Shown: positions 15,710 through 23,227 of the stretch, piece after piece
Layout: the number at the start of each line of letters is the position of its first letter
Numbering within the stretch: position 1 is the first letter of the stretch
Assembly (NCBI RefSeq): GCF_020404765.1
Contig: NZ_JAIVEM010000072.1
Span: 1-64,000, forward strand
Direction of reading: 5' to 3'
From: Paenibacillus sp. BJ-4
GTDB lineage: Bacteria > Bacillota > Bacilli > Paenibacillales > Paenibacillaceae
Length of the DNA: 64,000 nucleotides
The notes under the pieces: model-generated
Told to the model about the DNA's origin: nothing
What the model saw: the letters and a program-made list of their open reading frames with translations, nothing else
The model's database searches: none
Position numbers and translations under genes: made by a program

Positions 15710-17042
15710 GGCCAGCGCGTACATTTCGCTGCTAGTAAAGGCACGTTCTCGGGTTGTTCCCACAACAGGCCGCGTTTTGATACCATATCAGGCCGAATGG
15801 GGCGCACCGAACCAGGCTGTTGATATGGCCGATGATTCGGAGCGCCTGAAGGAGTCCGGCAAGCTGGTTGATGTACTGGAGCTGGCTGCCGAAATCGGGG
15901 CGACTGTTATCGGCTACCGGGTTACAAACGGGGAAGAAAAGGCTGCATCTATCACTGTTGCTGACAGCTACACTATTGAGGCACGTTATCCAGGAACACG
16001 AGGCAATGATTTCGAATACATGGTGCGTCCGGCTCTTATCGATGACACCAAAAAGGAGATCGTAGTTCGCGATACCAAGGGCGTTTATGATACCGAAACG
16101 TATCTTGTAGCTGACAAAGCCGCTGCTGTGGAAGCTCTTAAAAAGTCCGCTATGGTTCGGTTTAAAGATATTGGCGCGACTGCTCTTACTGATACGGCTT
16201 ACACCAAGCTGGATGGCGGTACAACTAGCACGGCCACATTGGCAGCGACCGACTGGAATCGTATCTTTAACCGGGTGTACGGCCTGACGTTCGATACTAT
16301 TTATCTCTCCGTTGTTGATCCGGCTGTACAAGCTGCCGCCAAACAATGGCTGCTAGATCGTCGCGATAAGGGTCATAAGCTGGCGACGTTGGTTGTCGCT
16401 GGCCCGGCAGCTACGGACGGCGACATTGAGGCGCACAACGCACGTTCACGTGCCATGAATGCCCGTTATGTAATTAACTGCTCGTTGGCTGGTGAACACA
16501 CCAACGGCAAAACCTACACATCCGTCGAATGGTCTGCATGGGTGGCTGGGCTGGTAGCTGGTACGCCTGCCAATAAGTCATTTACGGGTGTTGAAGTGCC
16601 TATGACATTGGCAAAAGTGGACTGGAGCCACACTGAGGCACTAAAAGGACTGGCAGAGGGAACGCTGATGGCTACACGAGATGGTTACAAATACATTATC
16701 GAATCTGCTATTAACACTCTGACCACGCTTGGGCCAAATGACCGGGAGGACTTCGGTAAAATCCGTGTCTCTGCCACAATTGATCAAGTCATGAATGATA
16801 TCTACGATGCGGGTAAGCGTTGGAAGGCGAAGCTAGATAACGATAAGGAAGGACGTGGCATGTTTATTGCTGCGGTACTCGAATATCTCAAAATTCGTGC
16901 TCAGCAAAGGGCGATTGCCGAAACCTTCTCATTTGCTGAAAACCCTAATAAGACGAGTGAAAATGATTACGCCTTTTTCAAACTCGGTGCGAAACCAAAA
17001 GATGCAATTGAAATTTTCTATACTGACTGGGAGGTGGAATAA
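15690..17042 (+). CDS. xkdK: phage contractile tail sheath protein (XkdK-like)
   Basis: A 450-residue sheath subunit. Key segments are the variable middle domain, LATLVVAGPAATDGDIEAHN, EHTNGKTYTSVEWSAWVAGLVAGT and the conserved C-terminal domain with GTLMATRDGYKYIIESAINT and the closing AKPKDAIEIFYTDWEVE. It proves that the particle has a contractile (myovirus-type) tail. RBS AAAGGAGG precedes the start and lies within the previous gene. Sheath and tube genes are separated by 3 nt. Confidence 0.92.
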   Translation: MTIQRDRASAYISLLVKARSRVVPTTGRVLIPYQAEWGAPNQAVDMADDSERLKESGKLVDVLELAAEIGATVIGYRVTNGEEKAASITVADSYTIEARYPGTRGNDFEYMVRPALIDDTKKEIVVRDTKGVYDTETYLVADKAAAVEALKKSAMVRFKDIGATALTDTAYTKLDGGTTSTATLAATDWNRIFNRVYGLTFDTIYLSVVDPAVQAAAKQWLLDRRDKGHKLATLVVAGPAATDGDIEAHNARSRAMNARYVINCSLAGEHTNGKTYTSVEWSAWVAGLVAGTPANKSFTGVEVPMTLAKVDWSHTEALKGLAEGTLMATRDGYKYIIESAINTLTTLGPNDREDFGKIRVSATIDQVMNDIYDAGKRWKAKLDNDKEGRGMFIAAVLEYLKIRAQQRAIAETFSFAENPNKTSENDYAFFKLGAKPKDAIEIFYTDWEVE

Positions 17043-17045
17043 TAG

Positions 17046-17489
17046 ATGGAACGCGAACTTATTGGGCGTAATTTGTCCTTACAGGATGACAACGGCGAGG
17101 ATATTCATACTGTCAAAGAGGTTGAGGTCAAGCTCACCACGGAAACGCTGGATATCGTCCGTGCTCGTAAAATGACAAAAACGAAGCAAATGACCGGGTA
17201 CGAAATCCCGGTTAAAATCGTCATGTCTAAGCTAGAATCTCGATTGCGTTATCGTTTGCTAGAGGATTTCAAAGCGGGTAAGACCATGTTTCTGGCACGT
17301 ATTACAGGAGGTTTGGAAGACCGCATTACAGGTAATACGGAAAGGGTTTTGATTACAGGTGTCCATATCCATGGTGAAATGGATATCCTAATTGCCAAAA
17401 TCGACGACAACAACGGGATTGATATTACACTTGAAGGTACAGCGACAGACTTTGATTTTGTCGAGAAATTCCCAGAATATCTTGCGTAA
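17046..17489 (+). CDS. xkdM: phage tail tube protein (XkdM-like)
   Basis: A 147-residue inner tube protein with the XkdM-like pattern of paired beta sheets: DIHTVKEVEVKLTTETLDIV, KTKQMTGYEIPVKIVMSKLE and GTATDFDFVEKFPEY. It polymerises into the hexameric tube inside the sheath. In PBSX the tail chaperone gene follows directly; here an AT-rich cargo gene intervenes. Confidence 0.87.
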   Translation: MERELIGRNLSLQDDNGEDIHTVKEVEVKLTTETLDIVRARKMTKTKQMTGYEIPVKIVMSKLESRLRYRLLEDFKAGKTMFLARITGGLEDRITGNTERVLITGVHIHGEMDILIAKIDDNNGIDITLEGTATDFDFVEKFPEYLA

Positions 17490-17501
17490 ACCCATGATTT
17501 T

Positions 17502-17552
17502 CACCTCATCATATGTATGATATACTTGAAATATATTACATATGATGAGGTG
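17502..17552 (+). promoter_or_regulatory. 15-bp perfect inverted repeat covering the RBS and a candidate promoter of the HEPN-type gene
   Basis: CACCTCATCATATGT (17502-17516) and ACATATGATGAGGTG (17538-17552) are exact reverse complements with a 21-nt loop. The right arm contains the GAGGTG ribosome binding site of the gene starting at 17558. The loop carries a TATACT -10 (17521-17526) with a weak TTTTCA -35 (17498-17503), 17 nt apart, so a transcript from here would start near 17533 and lack the left arm. Read-through RNA from the tail operon would hide the ribosome binding site; RNA from the internal promoter would not. Confidence 0.7.
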
Positions 17553-17557
17553 TACTT

Positions 17558-18379
17558 GTGTTTTATAAAATAAGTAAAATGCTAATTGGCGTTTTATTAA
17601 TAGTTTTAGCAATTTTAAGAGGGATATACCCTCATTATTTTAAAATGCCTAATATTAAACTTGATGTATACTCTTATTTATTAGTTTTGTTGGGGGTCCT
17701 CATTTTATTTTTTGATTTGTTAAAACAAAAAATTAGTTTGTTTAAAAAAATAAAGCGACGTGTATGGGATAAGACGATTTTGTTAATTGTTTGCTTCACT
17801 ATTATTATTTTACGTATGTTTTTTAAGGAATTAAATTTCGATAACACCTCGTTATATATACTTGTTTTGGTGATTATTATAATTTTAGTACCTGACATTA
17901 AAGAGTTATTATTACGAATAAAAAAGGTGAAGAAAGGGGACTTTGAACTTGAGCTTGAGCTTGATAAATTACGGGATAAGCTAGATGAAGTAGAAGATAA
18001 GACGGAGATCACAGTACAAACTTTAACTCCAGATGAGAAATTTTTCGAGTATCTAAAACAGTTTAGTGATGAACCTAGATTAACAATTCCTATAATCTCA
18101 GCGGAAATTGAAAGTAAAACTAGAGATTTAGCAACTTCAGTGGGCATCAATAAGATTTATAGTCATAGAAGCACAATGAAACTTTTGGTTTCTGAAGGAA
18201 TCATAAGTAAAGATATTCTTAATCTAAATGACAAGTTCATGCGAATTCGAAATATTATTGTTCATGGTAAAAATGATGAAAACATTAATACTGCTGACAT
18301 TATTGAGGCAGCTAATTTAGGACTGAGAATTCTAAAACTTCTTCCCAAAAGTGCTTCTGTAAATCAAAATCAAGATTGA
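17558..18379 (+). CDS. membrane-anchored protein with C-terminal HEPN-like domain, prophage cargo
   Basis: A 273-residue protein in strikingly AT-rich DNA inside the tail operon. Four hydrophobic segments (about residues 7-24, 36-54, 71-88, 97-113) are followed by a charged coiled coil (about 120-148, LELELDKLRDKLDEVEDK) and a helical C-terminal domain. That domain ends with MRIRNIIVHGKND, an RX4H motif (Arg231, His236) with Asn after the Arg, as in HEPN domains of the DUF4145/abortive-infection type. Known HEPN proteins with this motif are often RNases. The start is GTG 17558 with GAGGTG 6 nt upstream. It has its own promoter candidate and terminator and is not a virion gene by position or composition. 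A role in phage exclusion is an inference. Confidence 0.72.
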   Translation: MFYKISKMLIGVLLIVLAILRGIYPHYFKMPNIKLDVYSYLLVLLGVLILFFDLLKQKISLFKKIKRRVWDKTILLIVCFTIIILRMFFKELNFDNTSLYILVLVIIIILVPDIKELLLRIKKVKKGDFELELELDKLRDKLDEVEDKTEITVQTLTPDEKFFEYLKQFSDEPRLTIPIISAEIESKTRDLATSVGINKIYSHRSTMKLLVSEGIISKDILNLNDKFMRIRNIIVHGKNDENINTADIIEAANLGLRILKLLPKSASVNQNQD

Positions 18380-18390
18380 TCAATTTGTGA

Positions 18391-18418
18391 ATCACCTACT
18401 ACTCGTAGGTGATTTTTT
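18391..18418 (+). terminator. strong intrinsic terminator inside the tail operon
   Basis: ATCACCTAC and GTAGGTGAT form a perfect 9-bp stem with a 5-nt loop, followed by TTTTTT. It ends the HEPN-type cargo gene but lies between the tube and tail-chaperone genes, so it should also reduce transcription of the remaining tail genes. Confidence 0.85.
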
Positions 18419-18451
18419 GTTGTAAAAAAATATTTTAGGAGGAATAAAAAT

Positions 18452-18880
18452 ATGAATAATCAACAAAACAACGATAGATTGCAGAAATACCTTGCTAAAT
18501 CCAAGGAAATACGGAAAGACGACATTATAACGGTGCAAGCCGATGGTGAGGACTGGTCTGTAAAGCGTCTTGCCACGCTGGATACACGTCGGTCATATGA
18601 ATTGGCATTTGATGACGATGGTAAACCGAAGTCGCCTTATTTTAACGAAATCGACGTGATGATCGTCAAGGCCACAGAGCACGAATTTGACTGGAATAAC
18701 AAAGACTTGCTGAAAGCATACGGTGCGACCAGCAAGTTTGAACTGCCACCGCGCATGTTGGATGACGTGGACGATTATGCTGCACTCAGCAAGGCTGTGC
18801 GTAATTTCAAAGAGACTCAGGAATCGCTTTTGGCTGACGCAAAAAACTCATCCGGCGAGACGGAGAAGCGAGCTGGATAG
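18452..18880 (+). CDS. xkdN: phage tail assembly chaperone (XkdN-like), zero-frame product
   Basis: A 142-residue cytoplasmic chaperone for the tape measure protein, homologous to PBSX XkdN. Recognisable parts are DIITVQADGEDWSVKRLATL, PYFNEIDVMIVKATEHEFDW and FELPPRMLDDVDDY. RBS AGGAGG lies 9 nt before ATG. Near its end the codons GCA AAA AAC contain the slippery heptamer A AAA AAC (18841-18847). A -1 shift there gives a longer product of about 188 residues, as in the G/GT-type chaperone pairs of many tailed phages. Confidence 0.88.
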   Translation: MNNQQNNDRLQKYLAKSKEIRKDDIITVQADGEDWSVKRLATLDTRRSYELAFDDDGKPKSPYFNEIDVMIVKATEHEFDWNNKDLLKAYGATSKFELPPRMLDDVDDYAALSKAVRNFKETQESLLADAKNSSGETEKRAG

Positions 18881-19017
18881 CTCATTTTTGGGTTAACCAA
18901 AAAAAATTGCCCGCCGAAGTCTTGCCGTATGAAGTAGACGAACAGCGCCAGTATTATTTTTGCCTGGCAGCATCAATGATCGCTGAGGAAGAAATGGCGC
19001 GTTTGAATCGGAAATAG
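18838..19017 (+). CDS. -1 frame extension of the tail assembly chaperone
   Basis: This frame has no start codon of its own and a TGA at 18835-18837, immediately before the slippery site, so it opens exactly where the shift would occur. After A AAA AAC it reads LIRRDGEASWIAHFWVNQKK and then LPAEVLPYEVDEQ...MARLNRK. The end TAG lies 21 nt before the tape measure frame. The extension is compact and rich in aromatic residues, like known GT/E' domains that bind the tape measure. A small stem (GAGCT/AGCTC, 18870-18883) follows at about 22 nt; its effect is uncertain. Confidence 0.82.
   Translation, partial: RKKLIRRDGEASWIAHFWVNQKKLPAEVLPYEVDEQRQYYFCLAASMIAEEEMARLNRK
18841..18847 (+). promoter_or_regulatory. 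programmed -1 ribosomal frameshift site A AAA AAC
   Basis: The heptamer fits X XXY YYZ in the zero frame of the chaperone gene and lies within the only 43 nt where both frames are open. Confidence 0.8.
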
Positions 19018-19038
19018 TCACGTCAGAACAGGAAGGGG

Positions 19039-22000
19039 GTGGGAACAATAGCAACTACATCAGTTACGGTACCGTTTGAGGCCCGAGATATGATAACCGG
19101 CGCTGTCCGGAATATGCGGCGTATGCTTCAGGGCGCACATGACGACCTGATGAATTTTCGCCGAGCATCGGGCAGCATGTTTGATGATTTTGTATCCGGT
19201 AGCCGCCGGGCGAGGGAGTCTGCGGACGATCTAGGCAGACGGATTAATGGTGCGTCCGACGAAGTACGGCGTATGAATCAGATCCAGCTTGATGATATTT
19301 TTCGTCGTGCGCGTGCTGGAGCCGATGATCTTCGACGTTCCGCTGATCGTGCGGATGCAGATATCCGCAGCATTCGTGATGCTAATGTGAAATTACGCGC
19401 TGAGGATTCCATAAGTCCAGTCGTTGACCAAGTATCCGACAAGATTTCAGCTTTGGCAGCGTTGGCGGGAGGGATTGTGCTTGGTAGCGGCGTGGGTGAC
19501 TCTATGTTTGGGGGCGTGTCCGATTACAGCCGTGAGGCGGCGCGAAGTGCGGCTTACATGCCAGAAAACATTCGTCAGCAGAGCCTTAATACGGTAGATG
19601 ATTTAGTTAAAAAGGCCATTATTCCAGATCGTATAGAAGGAACCCGACAACTTGCTGATGCAGCTCCTTTAGTTCAAGACAAATCCAAGATGAGCGACTT
19701 CGTGAGGGCATCTGCTAAAATCCAGTACATTCGCCCAGATGCCGGAGCTGAGGAAGTACAACGGGCGCTGTCTCAAGCGTCGAACAGTTTTGAAGAATCG
19801 TACAGTCGTGTGGCCGACAGTATGATGTATGCCTATAAAGAGGTGGGCGACAAGCAGCAGGATTTGTTTGATACATTTTGGGAATACAGTCCTTACTTCT
19901 CCAGCAGCGGCACCGATTCAGAGCAAATGAGTAATTTTCTAACGCAGACGGTCAAGGGTGGGGCCTTTAACTTCGACAAGCCGGCGGATTTTTTCAAAGA
20001 GACATTCGGTGTCAAAGCTCTGAACACGGGGGATATGGCGACTTATTTTGCTTTTCGTGGAGCGGGTAAAGACGAAGCACAGCGCCAAGCAGAAGCCTTC
20101 ACCGCTGATATTAATTCAGGGAACAAACAGCAGGCACAAGGGGCCATCATGGCTCTAGTAGCAGATCTAAGAAGTCAAACAAGAGACAAGTTAAAAGAGT
20201 CCCTTGTTACTTTGGGCTCTGGCGCAGCAGAAGATAATGCTGATTCTATTTTGAAAACGTTCGGTGTGCCGTATGAAAAAGCACCAAACATGAAGGGCAC
20301 CACTGATAATTTGCTTCGTAAGCAACAAGCAGCGGACCCAATGACGGAAATGAAGCAAACTCGTGCTGAAATGAGCTTGCAAATGCAAGAGATTGGAACC
20401 AATATTGCTCAGGCCGCCCTCCCAGCGTTGAAAGAATTTAACGCCTTGCTAGTGCAAAATAAGGACAACATTCAGGCGCTCAGTATGGGTATAACCAGTG
20501 CGATAACCGGAGCGACTAGCTTTTATAAAGATCATTTTAAAGCCATAAATACTGCCTTAATGGGGCTGGCTGCTGTACTGGTAGCTAAAAAAATATGGTC
20601 TTTCGCTCAGGGTGTTAAGAAATTCAATGATGACTTAACCACCGCAGCCAAATGGGTAGGAGAGAAGGGGAAAGCGGGGGCAAATGCAACAGGCAGGGGA
20701 GTCAAATCCGGGTGGAATTGGATTCGACGAAAACCTCCTGAACCTCCAACTCCACCACCTGAAGAAACTCCAGCCCAACGAGCTGCCCGAATACGGGAGC
20801 GGATGGGTGGACGCGGTATCAGACGCCAATTGAGTGGAAACCGTAACCCTGTCGATGATCGTATTGGTGGTTTACGCTCTATTGCTTCCATGACTGTTAA
20901 CGCCACGAAAGTCTATATAAATGGCTCTGTGTCCGGTGGTGGAGATGGCGGGGCAGGTGATGGCGGTGGCGATGGTGGCGACCGTGACAGAGATCGCAAC
21001 CGTAGACGGAACCGACGTGGAGGGCGTAGGGGAGCAGGAGGCGGTAGACGTCGCATACGTATTAATGGACCTCGTCCTACTCCACCAAATCCACCTAACC
21101 CGAACCCAAGCCCAAGGGGATCGCGTGACAATCCTTATCGTATTCGTCGTCCTGCTCCACCCAATCCACCGCCACCACCGAGTCCTCCTTCTGGCGGTGG
21201 CCGCTTGAGAGGCTTCCTAAAAGGAGCAGGTAAAGCGGCAAAAGTTGGGGGCATTGTTGGAACAGTGGCGAGCGTAGCAACCGGCGTATATGACCTCTAC
21301 CAAGCCTCTAAGGAAAAGGGGGTACGCGAGGCTGTATCTACTCAAGGCGGCGCGATGGTTGGCGGTGTAGCTGGCGGTGCTATTGGTGGTGCTTTTGGGT
21401 CTGTTCTTGGTCCGCTTGGCACAATGGCCGGTGCATACATCGGGAATATCGTGGGGGAGAAGATTGGTAAATTTGCTGACGAAAGCGGACTGACTCGTAA
21501 GGTGGTGGACGGTGCAGTAGGTATTTTCAATTCTGCTAAGGATACCTGGAGCGGTGTTAAAAACTGGTTTACTGGAGACAAGAAGGCAGAGAAGCCCGGC
21601 CCGCCGCCAGAAGCTAAGATTACAATTAACGGGCTTACTGTGCAAAAGCAGCAGCATCTCAAGCAAATTGGAGACGAGGTGCGCAAGAGTATAGTCGATA
21701 AAGGTCTTAAAGAGGGACTGAAAACTGTTGCTGAACAGCCAGAAGTCAAGCAACGCCTTAATGCGCTTAAAAATACATTCGGCGCTGTTTGGAAGATGGG
21801 TGACAGTAGCAAGGCTCAGAAAGATGTCAAGGCCGTAGGAACCGCTACAAAGAGCAGCGCTGATGAAGTAGCCAAGGGCGCAGCCAAGACCAAACAAGCT
21901 TATCAAGAGGTCGGAAATGCAGCCAAGACGGCTGCTGAAAAAGCGAAGCAATATCTACTCTCTCTTAAAAGCGTGTCGGGCCAAGGCAATAGCTGGGGTA

Positions 22001-22569
22001 GCGATCTTATTTCCCGTTTTGTTGCTGGTATGCGCGGCCAGTTCCCCACGTTGTCTTCCGTTGTCAGTTCCGTTGCAGTAGTCCTTAAAAAGATGAAGGA
22101 CGCAAAAGACGCTAATTCTGGCGGTGGTGGCACTACACCGAAGCCTAAGCCAAGACCTTATGCTCAAGGTGGATTTGTTAATCGCCCTCATGTTGGGCTA
22201 GTGGGTGAAGCTGGTCCGGAAATGATAATTCCATTGTCGGCCAACCGTCGCAGTCGTGGCCGGGAGCTATGGGAACGGGCTGGGATTATTATGGGTGTAC
22301 GTCCATATGCAAACGGCGGCCAAGTCGGACGGCCAAGCCTGATCGGTGCGTCCAGTATGATGCCGATGGCACAGATGCTTAATCCATCCGTTTCGGCTAC
22401 CCCGAAGTCAGTGAGCATTGAGAATATAAATATTGATTTTGGTGAACTAGCGAAGGGAATAACCAACTTTGTAGAATTTGCAAAAATGTTTAGTAGTCCG
22501 CAAGGTCGAGCGTTGATTCGCAAGGTGGTTGGTGAGGAATTGATTAGAGTATTGGAGAATGGGGGATAA
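19039..22569 (+). CDS. xkdO: phage tail tape measure protein (XkdO-like)
   Basis: An 1176-residue tape measure, which sets tail length and is ejected with the DNA. The N-terminal 130 residues form a coiled coil. A hydrophobic segment lies near residue 140. Residues about 632-720 are extreme low complexity (Gly/Asp, then Arg-rich, then poly-Pro PPNPPPPPSPPSGGG). Residues 765-812 form a glycine-zipper repeat that could insert in membranes. The C-terminus has GFVNRPHVGLVGEAGPEMII, the tape-measure hallmark. The start is uncertain: GTG 19039 is only 1-2 nt from AGGAAGGG, whereas the rare codon ATA 19048 is ideally spaced and the next ATG is at 19090. Confidence 0.92.
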   Translation: MGTIATTSVTVPFEARDMITGAVRNMRRMLQGAHDDLMNFRRASGSMFDDFVSGSRRARESADDLGRRINGASDEVRRMNQIQLDDIFRRARAGADDLRRSADRADADIRSIRDANVKLRAEDSISPVVDQVSDKISALAALAGGIVLGSGVGDSMFGGVSDYSREAARSAAYMPENIRQQSLNTVDDLVKKAIIPDRIEGTRQLADAAPLVQDKSKMSDFVRASAKIQYIRPDAGAEEVQRALSQASNSFEESYSRVADSMMYAYKEVGDKQQDLFDTFWEYSPYFSSSGTDSEQMSNFLTQTVKGGAFNFDKPADFFKETFGVKALNTGDMATYFAFRGAGKDEAQRQAEAFTADINSGNKQQAQGAIMALVADLRSQTRDKLKESLVTLGSGAAEDNADSILKTFGVPYEKAPNMKGTTDNLLRKQQAADPMTEMKQTRAEMSLQMQEIGTNIAQAALPALKEFNALLVQNKDNIQALSMGITSAITGATSFYKDHFKAINTALMGLAAVLVAKKIWSFAQGVKKFNDDLTTAAKWVGEKGKAGANATGRGVKSGWNWIRRKPPEPPTPPPEETPAQRAARIRERMGGRGIRRQLSGNRNPVDDRIGGLRSIASMTVNATKVYINGSVSGGGDGGAGDGGGDGGDRDRDRNRRRNRRGGRRGAGGGRRRIRINGPRPTPPNPPNPNPSPRGSRDNPYRIRRPAPPNPPPPPSPPSGGGRLRGFLKGAGKAAKVGGIVGTVASVATGVYDLYQASKEKGVREAVSTQGGAMVGGVAGGAIGGAFGSVLGPLGTMAGAYIGNIVGEKIGKFADESGLTRKVVDGAVGIFNSAKDTWSGVKNWFTGDKKAEKPGPPPEAKITINGLTVQKQQHLKQIGDEVRKSIVDKGLKEGLKTVAEQPEVKQRLNALKNTFGAVWKMGDSSKAQKDVKAVGTATKSSADEVAKGAAKTKQAYQEVGNAAKTAAEKAKQYLLSLKSVSGQGNSWGSDLISRFVAGMRGQFPTLSSVVSSVAVVLKKMKDAKDANSGGGGTTPKPKPRPYAQGGFVNRPHVGLVGEAGPEMIIPLSANRRSRGRELWERAGIIMGVRPYANGGQVGRPSLIGASSMMPMAQMLNPSVSATPKSVSIENINIDFGELAKGITNFVEFAKMFSSPQGRALIRKVVGEELIRVLENGG

Positions 22570-22572
22570 GCG

Positions 22573-23091
22573 ATGCTGGCACTATCGCAAGGCAAGATCC
22601 GTCTTACCTTTCCGATCACACCGGCAGAGATTCAAATAACCGGAGGCAATGAAGTTGAAACCTTCACTGTCATAACTGGTCAGGAACGCACAGGGAAACC
22701 CGTCTCGAAGGTGAAACGGGTTTCTTTTTCTGCTATCCTTCCACGCTATTGGGAAGAAATTTGGGAAACGGATAGCAAGCAGACGGTCACGTATAAAACA
22801 CCAGAAGTAACGTGGAAGCTGCTGGAGCAATGGAAAGGTAAACCCGTTGTACTTAACTTTGAGAATTTGTTTAGCCAAACGATGCTCCTGGAGGGGATGG
22901 ATCAGACGTACAAGGACGGACAGGGAAATCTTCACGGTAACTATTCATTTGTGGAGTACAAGCCTGTTAAAATCGTCTCTTACTCCAACTCCAAGCAAGT
23001 TCTCAAGCCAGGTACGGTTATTACCAAATCGTCCAAAAGCCGCCCAAATACTACGGGCAAAAAGGACAAAAAGAACGATAAGAAAAAATGA
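22573..23091 (+). CDS. xkdP: baseplate/tail protein (XkdP-like), C-terminus frameshifted
   Basis: A 172-residue protein matching the N-terminal part of XkdP: FPITPAEIQITGGNEVETFT, SFSAILPRYWEE and WKGKPVVLNFENLF. It links the tape measure and hub, and full-length relatives usually carry a C-terminal LysM domain. Here the end is a Lys-rich tail, and a TGA follows a run of six A. The +1 frame continues with DDKKKKAKDKSKKAKEDPNA and on to 23221, ending with an SD-spaced ATG of the next gene. Deletion of one A would fuse the two. No LysM motif is visible in either frame. Confidence 0.75.
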   Translation: MLALSQGKIRLTFPITPAEIQITGGNEVETFTVITGQERTGKPVSKVKRVSFSAILPRYWEEIWETDSKQTVTYKTPEVTWKLLEQWKGKPVVLNFENLFSQTMLLEGMDQTYKDGQGNLHGNYSFVEYKPVKIVSYSNSKQVLKPGTVITKSSKSRPNTTGKKDKKNDKKK

Positions 23092-23227
23092 TGATAAAAA
23101 AAAGAAGGCAAAGGATAAAAGCAAAAAGGCCAAGGAGGACCCGAACGCTAGGGGCGCTTTTGACTATACCGGTTCCAAAAAGCGAATATCAGACAAGGTT
23201 TCCAAGGCGAAAGGGAAGTGATGCATT

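Noticed and set aside
21217..21951. 244-codon open frame on the minus strand
   Set aside because: Antisense to the tape measure gene, with a Cys/Leu/Ser-rich composition and no start signal.
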